NCBI GenBank assembly: GCA_013339765.2
Contig: CM023449.1
Coordinates: forward strand, 205,617,422 to 205,681,421
Direction: 5' to 3'
Origin: Haemaphysalis longicornis
Taxonomy: Eukaryota > Arthropoda > Arachnida > Ixodida > Ixodidae
DNA length: 64,000 nt
Each line of letters opens with the position of its first letter. Within the stretch, counting starts at the first letter, position 1. The notes beneath the pieces are model-generated. The model was given only the letters and a program-made list of their open reading frames with translations. It was not told where the DNA came from and made no database searches. The translations under genes and the position numbers were made by a program. Shown one piece after another: positions 11,351-24,500 of the stretch.

Positions 11351-13359
11351 TAATTGTAATGGAGCCCATTTCGTGCAGATTTGTCACCAACAGCAACCTG
11401 GATAGCATGCCTTCAGACTAGTACGGATGTGCGTTCGATCGTTTTTGGTTCTATTTGTTGAAGCGATGACGTTATCAATTCTAACACACGCTTTTACTTT
11501 CCTTTCGCGAACGGGAGACGCAACCTACAAGCAGAGGCTGCCTACAGCCCATCCCCCCGGCCAGAGGCCTATCTCTCACGTTTCCGCTCACCGCCTCAGC
11601 AAACACACACCCAGAAATGCTACGTGTCCAAGACAGAAGTAGCCCAACTGCTGGCCATTGATATTCTTGAGAGTGGAGGAAACATGGTGCGTTGCTGTAT
11701 CGCTGACCAAACAGTGCTACGTGCAGACCTTGGTAAAAAATTCTGTTTAGTTCCGAACCGGCTAGCGAGCATTCGTCAATAGGGATATGCAGCGCCCTAA
11801 AACAAAGGGAGGCGTAAAGCCATGGCTCCCTGCATTCCATAGCGTGGGAGTGCACTCCAGGCGTCGCATAGAAGGAGCCGAGAATAGGAAAGCGAAACAC
11901 CTCAGCCGCAAAAGCGGGAAAATAGTTGCAGCTCGTGAGTGAACCATGCGCAGCTAGGAAGAAAAAAGTAGGGAGGGGGGCATTAGTTCGCGAACAAGAG
12001 CGTAAAATTCAGGACCTGTTCTTTCTTAACATTCGACACGGTCGACGCGTCCTCGCCCAGCGCATTCGCAGTTTGTTCACGGGACTGGATCGCTGTTTGT
12101 TTTACGCCGGGATTCAATTTCGAGCCCTCGTTCAGCACACTCGTCTGCTTATTTCTTCCTATTCGGTTTTTTTTTTCGGGGAACGTCACTTCTTTGCGCC
12201 ATTCACCAGCAGCGCGAATGAATAAGTCATAAGTCGTCGACCCCAACGGACTGCGAAAAGCAACGAACAGGCTGTTCTACAAGTGGAACACCAACGCTCA
12301 CCAGAGACTAGAAAAAAAACAAAGATGGCAAGCTCAATGCGTCAACAAGGCTCGACTGAAAAATGCGGAGAACACGTCGGTGCTTATATAGGCAAAGGAA
12401 GAGGTGGCGGAGGCGCGAAAACCAATTTGGTTTTTTCACCGTTCAGCCGGTTGTCCCCACTTTCATCTTTCGAAGTTCTTTTTTTCCAACCGATGTTATT
12501 TCTTGTCGAAAGCTGTCTTGGACGCGCGCCGCTTCGTGTGAGCTAGCTTCTGCGGTGTGGATGGCTCTCTTGACTGGTGATTGATTTGGTTGCTGGGGTA
12601 TGTATTCTGGCTGCTTTGGCAACTCGAAAGACCTAGGCGTTGTTGTCAACGATACTATGAACATAGTAGTTAGTGACAAGCGTGACACTGGTTTAGGCAT
12701 TATACATTAACTGCTTTATAAAAATAAAGCGCAAGCAGCAACTGCAACAAGCGCTTCAGTGGTGTTTCCAACAAGCTCTTTCTTCAGGAACACGGCAATC
12801 GACCAAACGAATTTCCATTAAAATGCAAAGTGTACAAGATATGCAATGTCAAAACGCATTTTTTTTTTCAAGGTAACTACAAGGTAACCGGAATTTCAGT
12901 CGCATAAATCACTAACGCGAATACGTTTCCGTGCATAATTTTTTGGGCTGCTTTTATTAGGCACATACTCACACACAATTCGCCAAATAAAATATACGTG
13001 TTTCCTTTGTTCAACACGTTGCTAAAGATACATGTTGCCCACAGGCAAAACGTATACGCTAGATAAATGCAATAATTTATATACGTATTTAAATATTCGT
13101 CATGAAACGTATCTAAACAGATGTGTAATAACATGAACCCCCTAAGACACTGTAACTGTCAAAATTACCAGGCACTCATATAATATTCAATCACCTTATG
13201 TTTACTCCCGAAAGGCGTAAAAGCATGCCGCGACATCCTGGGTTGTTAGGCTTTATAATTATTATTGTCATTAGGCGTTAGATGTTATACCCCCTTGTTG
13301 TACTCATATGGGCATAAACTCCGTACGAAGTGTTGCGCATCTCCTCTGTAGTGGTAATC
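11351..13359. other. No recognisable gene
   Basis: A 139-codon minus frame at 11481-11900 is unrecognised and probably fortuitous. No other structure. Confidence 0.5.
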
Positions 13360-13686
13360 TATACTCGGTGACTACTTAAGAACGGCACCGGAAGTTGCCG
13401 CTGTGCCTTATCACCGTAGCCTGATGTTTCTCCGCGCGGCGCAAGTAGGGCGTTACTGGGAATATTTTGAACATGGCGGGAGCCGTTCCAGTGATTTTCT
13501 GGACTTAATATGCTTATAAACGACTCCAGTGACAACAAACAAACTGCGTGAGACAAGGCAGACGATCGCGCGCATTCATGGCAAACCCCTTTCATAACGC
13601 GCGCGCACAGACGCCACGGGTTCGGCGCTTTGGGGGGGTGATACACTACATGAGGTGGTGCCGTTCTTGAGTTGTAACCGAGTATA
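13360..13686. mobile_element. MITE with 30-bp terminal inverted repeats
   Basis: The left end 13360-13389 (TATACTCGGTGACTACTTAA, then GAACGGCACC) and the inverted right end 13657-13686 match at 27 of 30 positions by hand count. The element is 327 bp and has no coding capacity. The ends lie in TATA, so a TA or TATA target duplication is possible but cannot be separated from the repeat itself. This fits a non-autonomous Tc1/mariner-type element. A 121-codon minus frame inside (13359-13724) crosses the ends and is not a gene. Confidence 0.85.
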
Positions 13687-16600
13687 CCCTGTGCTAGGCG
13701 TCGCAATACGCGGACAGGCGTCAAAGTAGAAACAATAATTTAGTGGGGTCGATATTCCTAGAGCTTGCCTTTACATTAGTGAGTTATTTATTGAAATCCT
13801 GAACTTACTGATATGCTTCAGTTGATTACCGGCTTAGAACTGTTCTCTCGTACACCTGTGCGAGTCAAATTTCAAGGTGTGTAACACTTCAGGCTTCGCA
13901 GTATGCCCCCACGCTTCACAGCACGCGAAGATATCTGGTTGACCCACCTCATGCTCGCTTTGCACACGTATCGTGAAGGGATTTTAACAGACAATGGAAT
14001 CAGTTTCCCTCATTCGTGATCGACTGTATTGCGCAGATTAAGGCATGCAACCATGTGTTTCTCAGCTCAGTTTGAAGCCGCACTATACACGGAAAGCCCG
14101 AAACAGGAAACGGCCTGCCGCATTGGCGGCCGCTTCATGATACTGCGCGGCAACGGTTACACTACTCGAAGTGTGGATTATGTTATCACAAATTCAGAAC
14201 CGTTCATGCTTGCTCGCTTCTTGCATGACGTTGATAGTGTGTATAGTCGGGGATATGTAATGAGGTAAAACAGCCATAAAATCTTAAACAGCGCTCTAAT
14301 AACTTCCCCGGGGCATATATCGGCAAAACCGCTTGGAGGATGGGGCAATAAAACGCATATTTTAATAATTTTACTCGAAAGAATGTTCGCATCAGAAATT
14401 TTATTGTGAATATGACCGGTTATTTTATACTCAAATGTAACATCTGGTCCCTAAAGTGCCCAGGCAAAGTTTCTTCCTATTCGCCGTCACTTTAGGTGCT
14501 CGCTGGTCGCGATATCACTCTGCTTCAGGCAAATCTCTCTTTCACAGCAAAAACTGTGCGCGCTGTTTACTTCATGAACAAATCATTCCAGAAACCGCAC
14601 TTTTTTAACCCCTTGGAGACCAAAAGGGCTGTCCGCCAGTTATCGTCAGCTAGCATGCCTTGAGCAAGGCCAGCGATAAGAAACACCAAACGAAGCTTCG
14701 CCAGCCAACAGCTCAGTGGATCCGGCTGTGTCATAATGGCTACATTTTGGGGTATTGGCAAACTGACCATGCGAGCTGATGCAACCACTTGCTTCATGTT
14801 CTACCACCGACGATCCTTTTTACGCTATTCTTAAAGCTCGCTGTTCATCCAGGCAAGTTCACTGCTTATTATTTCACTGGCTGGTTCCGGCAAACCAAAT
14901 GGTGGACGGGGCTGATTTTGTTATGGCTGAGTATTCACGGAAGGACCGAACTGATTCATGTTGTACTATGTCAGCTGCTGCAACATGTCAAAGCTCGTTC
15001 GTGTAGCAAGCAGGTGTGGCTGCAAAGATATGACGTGGGACCTACAATGTCAGAGTACTCGAGACATGCTCCCGAGCTCCAAAACCGATCAGCGGACGGA
15101 CACAAGGCCAAGCAACTCCCTATCCTGCCAGCAGGAGCGCGAAAGACACCTCAGCGAGAGCCTGGTCGTATCTGGACATGGACAGCGAGTGTCACTACGC
15201 AGCAGTCGAAGAGTAATGCGTGCCATGAATAGCTGACTATGCAACATAAGTTATATCTAAGTTACCCGCCAAAAAGTCCCGATGACACCTGTACCTTTCT
15301 TATGAGATTTAAATACAAAAGCGTGAATGTCCAGTTGAAGGCTGCTCAGTACACCTGCCTGATTGGAGCTGCGAGTAATTGTGGCTGCTGCGCCGCTGTT
15401 CCAGGTTAGAGCAGCCCGTGGAAGATAAGCCGCAGAACATTGCACTCGTGGACAAAGCAGTGACCTTCCGGTTTCCACGTGACTCTACGCAGGCCAGGAG
15501 CTTAGTACCTCAGTGTTTCACGTATGTTTTTATTCGATTGCGAAGCTCGCGCAGTAAAACGCGGAACGCGTCGTGCTTTGCACTGCTCCTCTAGGGGCCT
15601 TTTTTTCTGCCCCACCCGCCAACGGCGGAGGACGTCGTGTTTTTCGCGCAATGGGCCATTTAAAGCTTGCGAGTTAAACCCATGTTTTTGGATTTGGGTA
15701 GGGGGGGTGGCGATGCTCCTATGTATAAATTATATTTATCATCATTGTTTTTTATACCGCAAAGAAAGGCATAAAGCAATGCATTCGGCTTCACTGAGCT
15801 GCCGACGGTCAACCGATAATTCAGGAAAAAACTTGTTTATTGATAAGAGATAAATTCATGAGCTTTATACACAAGTTAATTGTGGTAGAGTTCACATGGT
15901 ACAGACTAAATTAGGATAAAGCGTATCATCTTTCTCACTGTAAAAAAAAACGAGAAATACAGACCGCTGCTACATAAATGTGGAATTTGCTGTTATGCCC
16001 GAATACTATTATAGCTTACCCTCTTGGGGAAGATTAATCAGTCAGTCTCAAGACAAAATTAGATTCTTATTTGGTGTAAAGAAGACAGACAGCTCTGTGC
16101 GAACCCAAGGCGAATAATCCCGTGCAAGCTGTGCTGAACACCAATAAAGACTGGATGCACAAGCCTAGAAATTCCGGCTTCTTTGCTTGCTCGAACGCTG
16201 ACTTGATTGCTCACTTGCTCACTTGCTTCCTTGCTTATTGGTGTAAACATACAGGCGGCTCATATATTTATTGTCATGCACTCAATGGCCCTGTTAATGA
16301 AATGTCGAATGTCAATTTCTAACATGCTGATCGTTCAGAAAAAATTCCCACCGAAACGGAATAAGAAATCTCTAGATCGATCTCCCATGAATTTTTACAA
16401 GACTTGATCACTGAATGGAATAGATAATTGAGAAAACGCCGATCCTTTTCCACTGAAAGGTCGATTTTCAATGTTTGGATGATGTCTTTATATAAATGCA
16501 CAATGTGCAGCTGCAGTACTTCATGTCGATTGTGTATCGACAGTAACTAAATCGGGAAATCTTAACCTCAGCTGAAACGCAATTCCATACTGGAAATACG

Positions 16601-16817
16601 ACGCGAAGGAAAATGAAAGAAAAAGGAATCAAAATCGCTGGAATGCGGTTGAAGGGGTCAGTTAAGCGGTGAAGCAACGCAAGCGAACTAGGGCGGCAGT
16701 GAAGGGCTTCAGACCGCGGAGAGGAAATGTGCGCAAATGCCCTGTTGCCGCGAGTGTGCTCTCGATACGAGATTTACAGACTGCTCGTATAGGTGCTTTG
16801 AACGGATGGAGTAAAAC
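13687..16817. other. No recognisable gene
   Basis: Short overlapping open frames around 14780-15240 and 15380-15850 match nothing I know and have no splice support. Confidence 0.45.
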
Positions 16818-16922
16818 ATGGAGCCCCGAGACAAAATGGTCTTGCGTGGAAGCGAGATGGTTTCGCCAAGTCGACGGGAGGATATGAAAAGATGCCCGAC
16901 CCCGCTGGTTCGAAGTCTCCCG
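16818..16922 (+). CDS. Candidate first coding exon, unknown product
   Basis: I do not recognise the product. An ATG in good context (AACATGG) opens 35 codons that run straight to CCCG|GTGAGT, a near-consensus splice donor at 16923, in phase 0. The peptide is polar and basic (MEPRDKMVLRGSEM at the start) with no hydrophobic segment. Past the donor the frame continues only briefly in AT-rich DNA, as expected for an intron. There is no partner exon that I can identify downstream, so this rests on one donor site and could be chance. Confidence 0.22.
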
Positions 16923-19764
16923 GTGAGTGTTTTTTGCTTCGGCATATCCGGACCCCGTTTACTTTCATGCCGACGGTGGTATTTCGTCGCTAACGAAAAT
17001 AGGCAAAAAAGCAAGAAATGTGTTTGTTTTCGTTTAAATGAATTATGAATAATCACGGGAGACGAGGGCATGCGGTCGTGAACCCGCACAAACACAAGAC
17101 ACGCAAAAAAAGACATACAAGACGCTTCACATTTAACGGCGTGACGTTTGCTTTGATTGTGCAGATCCTTGGCACACAGCTCTCGAAAGAAAAAACGACG
17201 CGTCTTTCCATGCTTTAAGGGTGTGTTTCTCTGAGCTCCTGCACTCATATTTCTCCAAACATGTTTGTATTTCAGCTCTTTGAAGAGTCCCCATTCGTTA
17301 GTTTTGTGTTTTTCTTTCTGTTAGCAGCAACGAGCCACCCATTGTTTTCGTTTCCCACTTTCTCCTGTCGTTTTTACTTTTTTATGTGCCTTGGGTTTAA
17401 TCCCAATCTATCTTCCAGCGTTGCTATGGTATGGAGTCCTGTTCTGTGTTCCTTCAAACAGACCAGATTTCGTGTACACCGCGAAATGTTCAATTCTTGG
17501 AAAATTAGCCATCTCCATTGGCATCGCTGTTTCTGATGCTGGATACGTGGTGCTTGCCTTCGGTGTTCTCCCTTGTCTTCATTATTGGTTCCGTTATGTT
17601 CTATCTTTCGCAGCTAATAACTGTAACAGCTCGGAAAGTAGTTCTTTTCCTTCACCAGGGTTACTCCGACAACACGACCGGTGACCCCTCTCCGCTTTAG
17701 AGTTACCGAATAGGCGGGCTATTATCTTTGTCAAAATGAATTTTTTAATATGGAAATTAAGTGGTTTTTATAGAAAGCAGAATCTTAATTCGCAATCTTT
17801 TATAAATGTCTCCACACGGAGAGTAGAACTGCTGGAGTGTTTAAGATACATTGGGGTCATCATTGCACAACCCAGAATACAAGGACTTGAGGGCGGACAG
17901 GTTCTGAAACACTAAGCACTGGCTGGGCCGTCTGAGTGACTGGCTGATTCAAACACACCCACCAATCGAATGTCCGGCCGACCGAACCTCAATAGCATAG
18001 CCACAAACGGCTTATCCCAGAGGCTTTGAAGTCGAAGATCACATTTCTCACCTGACGTAGTTGCTCATAACTTGTTTCTAGAAATTATAGAGAATTATTA
18101 TCCCTTACTGAATGCAACTGACTTGCGCGTTGTTTATACACAACCACCCAACATACGTCCTTCACAAAACCACCAAATCATGTCACCAACAATGGAACGC
18201 AATTAAAAGCTAATTTCCTGAGACTTGATATTACAAATGGACGCTATAATGCTGTAGAATGGGGTCGCGCTGATGTCGATAATTCCTGCCCATCGCAAGG
18301 AATCCATTTAACAGCGTGATAACGTAGACGCTTAAAATGTTTCGAATGTTCGCCTGTCTCTATTGCGCAGAAATATCAGAGTTGTCGATAGCGAAGGCTT
18401 AAGGGAAGCGCTTCACTCCGTTTGAAAACGGTTTCAGCCGGGTTCTTCAAAGACGGTATTATATGGGGTATAACTTTAAGAAAGGTTGCAAAGAACCAGT
18501 GGCCCGAACACATTAGTCTTGTGAGGAACAGGAGAAAATAAAGGCGAGGCTGCTCTCTAGATGTGCCGTTCCTGGTTCAGAAGACACTAGGTTGTGGGGT
18601 CACCATTCTTTGGATCCGTTACCTGCACATACCTTTATCACAATCACTTGGAAGATATAATATAGCCTTTTTGCCAAGTATGAGGGTAAAGAAATAGTAC
18701 GACTAGGTTTCCGAACGGCTTTTCGAAAGTGTGAAGCACGTGGAACTTCTCCCTACGCAAGAATATTACGTTTCATTTATCGGGAGCAGCCCTACAATAC
18801 TAAACACAACAGTGAAGGACGATTACCTTCTTGTTTGCAAGCCACATCCAGCAAGAGCCAAAAGTTGTTCCCACTAGTCTCGGCAAGCGCCCAGTTACTC
18901 GTCGAAACACCTGAAGCCATAGCGGGGCTCCCATATGAGGTTTATTTTTCTTACTCGCCCACGGCGGCTTTCCCATTTACCTGAGCTGCTGTTTCAGTAG
19001 CATACCCGGCCCTTCTACAGTGGCGATGCGTTTTTGCTGCTGGGTTGCTCGACGAGAATAGCGCTCGAGAGTCTCTTCTGGCGTACTGTTTCCCGATGCG
19101 TCCACTCAGGGGAGCGCCAGGGAAAGCGCTCCCGGCGAAACGTTGACGGGAATGACGCCCGCGCCGTTGAAGGCGCTATTAGCGTCATTGTCCAACCCGC
19201 CCGCCGTAGACAGGCTTGCTGTGCTGACTGCGTGTGATGGAGTGGACGCTTTGGGTACACTGGTGAGGGAGACCTTCTCCAACAGCGTTGCTTTCATAGA
19301 CACGCACGCATTAAACCACGGGTCTGCGTGCGGGCACTGTCCTCTGCTCTAGTTTTTGGCAACGAAACTTACTACCATCCCCGCCATTCTGCGACCTCAG
19401 GAGCGATAAAGACAGACACCAGAAAAGGAACAGGCAGAAAAGCCCGCCGGAGGCGACACAGAAATCCGAAGAACAAAATATTCGGGCCGTCATAGCTCGA
19501 GTCCAATGCAAGCTTTAGGAGTAACGTTGTCGGATTGGTAAAACTGACAACCATGAATCCGGTAGATGTCTCAAGAGAACCAGAGGCTGTCGCCTCCACT
19601 ACATGATGTCCCGAACGGGTCGTTTCTGAAGTGCTTCTCGAAGGGACGGCCCACTGCGTGCATGGTCGCCCGGCTATGTCGCCGACGCTCCCATCTCCAG
19701 AATGGGTTCCTGTTTTGCAGCGATTGCGTGAGTCTGCATTTAAGTGTGGTGTTATTTTCTTTTA
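16923..19764. other. No recognisable gene
   Basis: A GC-richer island at 19000-19350 is open on both strands in several frames of 65-80 codons, but no frame resembles a known protein. Confidence 0.45.
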
Positions 19765-19890
19765 AGTGCGAATGCACTTCTTAAGCAAGCCTGAATCGTC
19801 CGCCGCCGTTGTCCGCATAGCAACAGCTGCGGGTGCGCGCGCTCCTCGTCTTCCTCCTCGTCTTCCCTAGCAACGGGGGGAGATGGGCGC

Positions 19891-19948
19891 GCGCTACTCT
19901 CCTCCTCCTCTCTCCGCTCAGTGACTGCGGGTGTTGGGCGCCTCCTCT
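19891..19948 (+). repeat. 58-bp perfect direct repeat, copy 1
   Basis: GCGCTACTCTCCTCCTCCTC through GGGCGCCTCCTCT is identical to 20040-20097. The offset between copies is 149 bp. Confidence 0.95.
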
Positions 19949-20039
19949 CCACTTCGGGCGGGAGAGCTCTCGCTCGCGTAGCGGGCGCTCCGCATTCCGA
20001 CGCGTGAGGGCGCTCGTGTAGCCCTCGCCGTAACGGCGG

Positions 20040-20097
20040 GCGCTACTCTCCTCCTCCTCTCTCCGCTCAGTGACTGCGGGTGTTGGGCGCCTCCTCT
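20040..20097 (+). repeat. 58-bp perfect direct repeat, copy 2
   Basis: Identical to 19891-19948. The flanks diverge just after both copies (CCACTT versus ACACTC). Confidence 0.95.
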
Positions 20098-20156
20098 ACA
20101 CTCCAAGATCACGATATCCACCGTAATCGCGCAATCAACAACCGTGCATTCGCACT

Positions 20157-21431
20157 TACACACTCTCCCCCTCGGGGAAGTGCAAGGGAATTTTTTTTTA
20201 TGTAGCAGTATGAGACTCACGCGTCTTGATATTACAACGGCGCCGGGCAAACTCGGCGCGGGGACGTTTGCGCTCATGCGTGCGCAGCTTTTTCGCACGG
20301 GTTAATAAAGCAACCATCTTGGGAAGGCTTGGTAAAGCTAAGCAGCACCGCACGACTGTAATTTTGTCGGGGGGAAGTGGTTTGTCTTAGCCAGTTCGTG
20401 ACTTCACATATGGGAGAGTAAGCACATGCTCCGTTCCTACTCCGCACGTGTGCAGGGGGTTGTCGTCGTAATGTGCGTCACGGCTGTCGTAAATGGTCAT
20501 CCAAGGAAAAACCTCGGCTTTGTTTAGTGCTCAATATAACACAAAGAACCAGCGTGAAAAGCGAGGTCAAGGGACAGTGACAGCGGGAAAACAGGGGGGA
20601 TGACGGCTGCAGGGGTATGTAGATTATCAACCAGCTTAAAAACCTCGTCCCAGGCTCCATGTCCTACCCATCATCCATTTAAAGATTGCCTTAGCGCTGG
20701 TTGATGAGCAGTGTCCATGAGCGCAAGTTTTAAATTACGCACTCTCTTGCACATAGAACGAGTTATGAACAGCGACAGTAATGTGCGGGCAGAAGACTAG
20801 CGCGTGCGCAAAAACGCCGTGGGGTTTTTCATTAAGCGATTGCACATCCGTTGTGTTAGGCAAGTGACCGTGGCCATCATAGAAGGGGAAGTTGCATATC
20901 TTGATAATAACGTTTCCTGTGCGCAGTCATATGATTTTGAAATATGTGTTTGCACATGAGCATTGTGGCTGTTCTGTGCATTAATTACTTGTTTTCCTCT
21001 CTATAGGTTCAATTTTAAATTAAGGTTGTCCTGGTTGTTCTCTGTGTTGCGAGGTTCCCTTCTTCTTTGGGTGCAAGCCATGTATTTCCGGTGCGCCCCC
21101 AGCGACATCTACGAGTTCGCGTAGTGCACTATTCTTTTGAGCCAGTGCAAAATAAACTGCCCTGCTCGAGAGCAAATTATTGAGGTGGTTTAACCTGCTG
21201 ATTGAGTAAAAATGTTTCATTGACTCCTCACTTGATGCGACCTTCCTAAAAAATGGACGTATTTCGTATTTTAGGCATGTTTTGTATCTAGAAAAGAGCT
21301 ACTTTTCTTTTATCTTTATAGGTGATGTAGATATGTGATGCCAATGTGGAAGATAATTTTTTCTTCCTAGCTCTGAAGATATGTTGGTTGAGGGAGGTGG
21401 CGTTTCAATTCCATGGAATAAATACAAAAAA
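20157..21431. other. No recognisable gene
   Basis: No coding or repeat structure recognised. Confidence 0.5.
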
Positions 21432-21514
21432 CGACCTCAGTATCCTAAGGGTATAATCTTGGCTTTTGGAGCGAACGGCCTGGGTTCGAGCCTCAGCAGT
21501 GGCGCATTTTTTTT
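21432..21514 (+). pseudogene. tRNA-Pro-like pseudogene or SINE head
   Basis: TCCTAAGGGTATAATC (D-arm, Box A region) and GGTTCGAGCCT (Box B, 21483-21493) with the intervening arm closely follow eukaryotic tRNA-Pro. The T-stem CTGGG/CTCAG pairs. The anticodon loop would read UUG and not a Pro anticodon, and the acceptor stem does not pair. An eight-T run follows at 21507-21514, as at a Pol III terminator. A functional tRNA is therefore unlikely. Confidence 0.5.
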
Positions 21515-24500
21515 AAGACGCGCGATTTTTTTTACTGTACCAGAGTCAGCGGAATTCTCCGCATTCTCTTGGCAAAAAAGGGTGATTTCGTACACTGTAG
21601 GTCAGTTTAGTGGGGCAGCGGGTCATATCAACATGTTTAATTAACGTTCTGCATCGCGCGAAAGTGCAGGGCTAGTACCTACATGAAATGGAATATAACC
21701 TCTGTGTTTCGTCGGTTCAGCGATTGTCATTGTGCGTTGCAAAAAATGACCCAGATACACGCTGTGAACGTGGTCGTACAGCGACGCCAAATGTGTGCAA
21801 GAAACAAAGCACGGTTGTGTATAATTGACGATTTAGCATTCCCGACATTACAGAAGGTTGGGGAAACTTGGAAATATTACAGTTTTAATTATCTAGCATC
21901 GGTCTACCCGTTTCACGATGACATTGTGATGATTCTGGAAGGACTTAGTAGTGGCGGCTCTATGTTGTTTCCCACGTTTGCGTACTTGTTTGACTATTCA
22001 CACGTCGTATAATTTGTCTCTGAACAGTTTTCATAAAACATGAGCTGCAGCTGTCTCTAGTAACCGTACTTACCTCCTAGATTCCATCAACTGGCAGCAG
22101 TAGAAAAATCTAATTGCCTCAAACTTGATGGTGAAGTTACAAATTACACAGAAATAAAAAACCTCGGCGCAATCATACACTCCTTTTAGCAACCAACCAC
22201 ACTGAGATTTTTCCTACATGTTTACTTTTGTAAACACGAGAGAGGCCCGGGAACCGTCTGTATGCATTCTTTAATGGCGAGACTGAACTGGACGCGTGCT
22301 CGCACTGCGAACATATCCTCTTCTTCTTCTGGGTAGATGATGATGATATATAACAGATTCCCGCGCGCCTAAAGTGCACAAGGATGGTCAGTGATGCGCT
22401 TATTTGAAGCAGTCCTTAAGCGGGTAAATGTGCTTTGTTGAACGCCATATCATCTCCTTGTGGCTTCGCCGCAGGAGACATTCTATCGTCTCACCGACAC
22501 GTCCCGGACACTTCTTGATTCTACACATTTCCGAAAACGTTCGCGGTCCGGTGCCTCACGGGAGAACGACGTCCCCTTCCTCCAATGTTTCGCCTGTCGT
22601 CGCCTTTGTGCGTGATGTGACTCCGATTTCCTTCAGGTACTTTCGATTCTACCTTGCCCACCAAGTCGTTGTCATCCTATACCGTCTTCTCCATGCCCTT
22701 CGCTATCTCCTATGACACGTTTTGTATGTTTGAACTATCATTTCCTATATGCTAGTGGGCTTGCGTCGGCGAGAACGCGCGACGCCGAGGGCTCCCTCAC
22801 ATTTTTCCCCTTTTGAGCATAGCACTTGGGCACTTGGGGATCGTGCCTCTTCGATTGGAATTCTTCCACATCTCACATTTTTCGGCTGGTAGCGGGTCCT
22901 CCCATGTCATGTCCAGTATCCATGTATGTGCTCTTGAACCCTATTTGTTCTCATATGGCAAACGGTAGTTGTAATCCGAGCAGTGATAATAAACAACTTT
23001 AGAATGAGAATTACAGATTATTTCCGAGAAAGGTGGCTTTGTCGCAAGAGTTTTTTGTTTAGTTTTCCTACAGACACCGTACACAATTCAGCCACTGAGG
23101 CTCTCCGTATGCCGCTTGGCTGCACAACGGATGGACGGAGCTGCGACAGGGTGAGGACCGGACCACTGTGACTATCAGGAGGTAAAATGATACGCCAGCA
23201 AAGCAGAAAAAAAGGCTAAAGCTAAAGTTTGATTTCTGGACAAACATTTTGTGTGGCGGAATTTTCCCACACGTGGAGTGGTTTATTACAAAGCAATTTT
23301 GTCTCCTGTACCACATCTGCTTCTGTGGCCGGCATAAAGTAAAGTACTACATATAGCCTGCTGGATTTGGCAAGCTTTCAACCTTAAGGAAAAGCGAACG
23401 CACATATTTTAACGTGGACGAGTTGGGGAAAAGTCGTCCCACTTGCTCATTTTACACGTGCTACAGTAGAGAGGTAATAGCTTGACCGAGGACACTATAA
23501 TACTGTACATCGCTGCGTGGAGCGACGTCGTCATGACGAACGATGCCGCTTGCTTCCAGAGAAATTTCGGAATGCGGCCAGGTTACTGCGGAGTGATTAC
23601 GGCGTGCTTGCGCTCTCGGAAGCCTGCCTGCACCCACACCTAACGCCAACATCTTTCGTGTCTCTTTTCCCGTGTTCTTGATGTCTATATGTGTGTTAGA
23701 CACTGCCAGCCTTCGTAGCTCGCGAAAGCATTCACTGCTTTTTTTGTCGGCACGTTGGCGGGGGAAAAGTCATTTGGCGACGGTTCTTCGCTCGCCTCTG
23801 CTCGGTTGGATCCGAAGCATCGGGCTTGCACTCCATACGAACACACCTAGTTGTCCACAAGCCGGAACACGGTGCTCACTTTCGGCTGTGGTTCCTGCTT
23901 TCTTGTTTGTTGACTCTTCTTCTCCGTGGCGGGAAAGACAGAAGTGTGTAACGAGCTGTTGCCGCACACGCCCGCTGGCAGACGAAGCACCCCCGGGAAG
24001 ATTTGTTTGTGTGTTGGTTGTATGCGCCTCATTACGAGCCTTTCTACCCCCGAGAGATGAGAGAAGCAGGTCGCCGACAATACGGTACGCGCCGTGACAC
24101 GTGGATGCGAAGACGCTAGTATTCTGCTACGATTGATGACGTCGTCCCTGTTCGTAACGAGACGGTACCTGTGAGAACCTTTGATGTCCCCAGGGAAGAG
24201 GAAGCGGCCTCGTTGTACGGCACCGCGGATATGGGCCCGTTTTGACGTCTGAGACGAGCAGCGAAGACACGCTGTTTGTTCCACACGTGTAAAAATAAGG
24301 TGTACATAAAATGTTTCGCCTTTGTTCGTGTAGACCCAAAGGGATCCGGTTCGGACTGTGGCATTGCAGAAATCAAGAATTTGGTGTGGGGGCAGTAGAC
24401 CTATATATGTCAAATTACAAGATTCGCCACAGTGATGACAACCAAGCATGATTGAATTAGATTACATGTACATAGCATGATTGAATTAGATTACGAACAA

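Larger units (their letters stand above)
19765..20156. mobile_element. Candidate short TIR element (392 bp) with internal duplication
   Basis: AGTGCGAATGCAC at 19765-19777 is repeated inverted as GTGCATTCGCACT at 20144-20156, and each end is bordered outside by TA (19763-19764, 20157-20158). The interior is GC- and CT-rich, unlike the flanks. The terminal motif is itself nearly palindromic, so the inverted match carries less information than its length suggests. It could also be a CpG-rich host island. Confidence 0.45.

Noticed and set aside
13359..13724. 121-codon minus-strand open frame
   Set aside because: It spans both terminal repeats of the MITE and is not a conserved coding unit.
19015..19352. 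Overlapping GC-rich open frames on both strands
   Set aside because: No frame shows a recognisable domain or clear splice boundaries; high GC alone explains the openness.
23847..24449. 200-codon minus-strand open frame
   Set aside because: It has no recognised motif, signal peptide or splice context, and roughly one frame of this length is expected by chance in 64 kb of about 45-50% GC.
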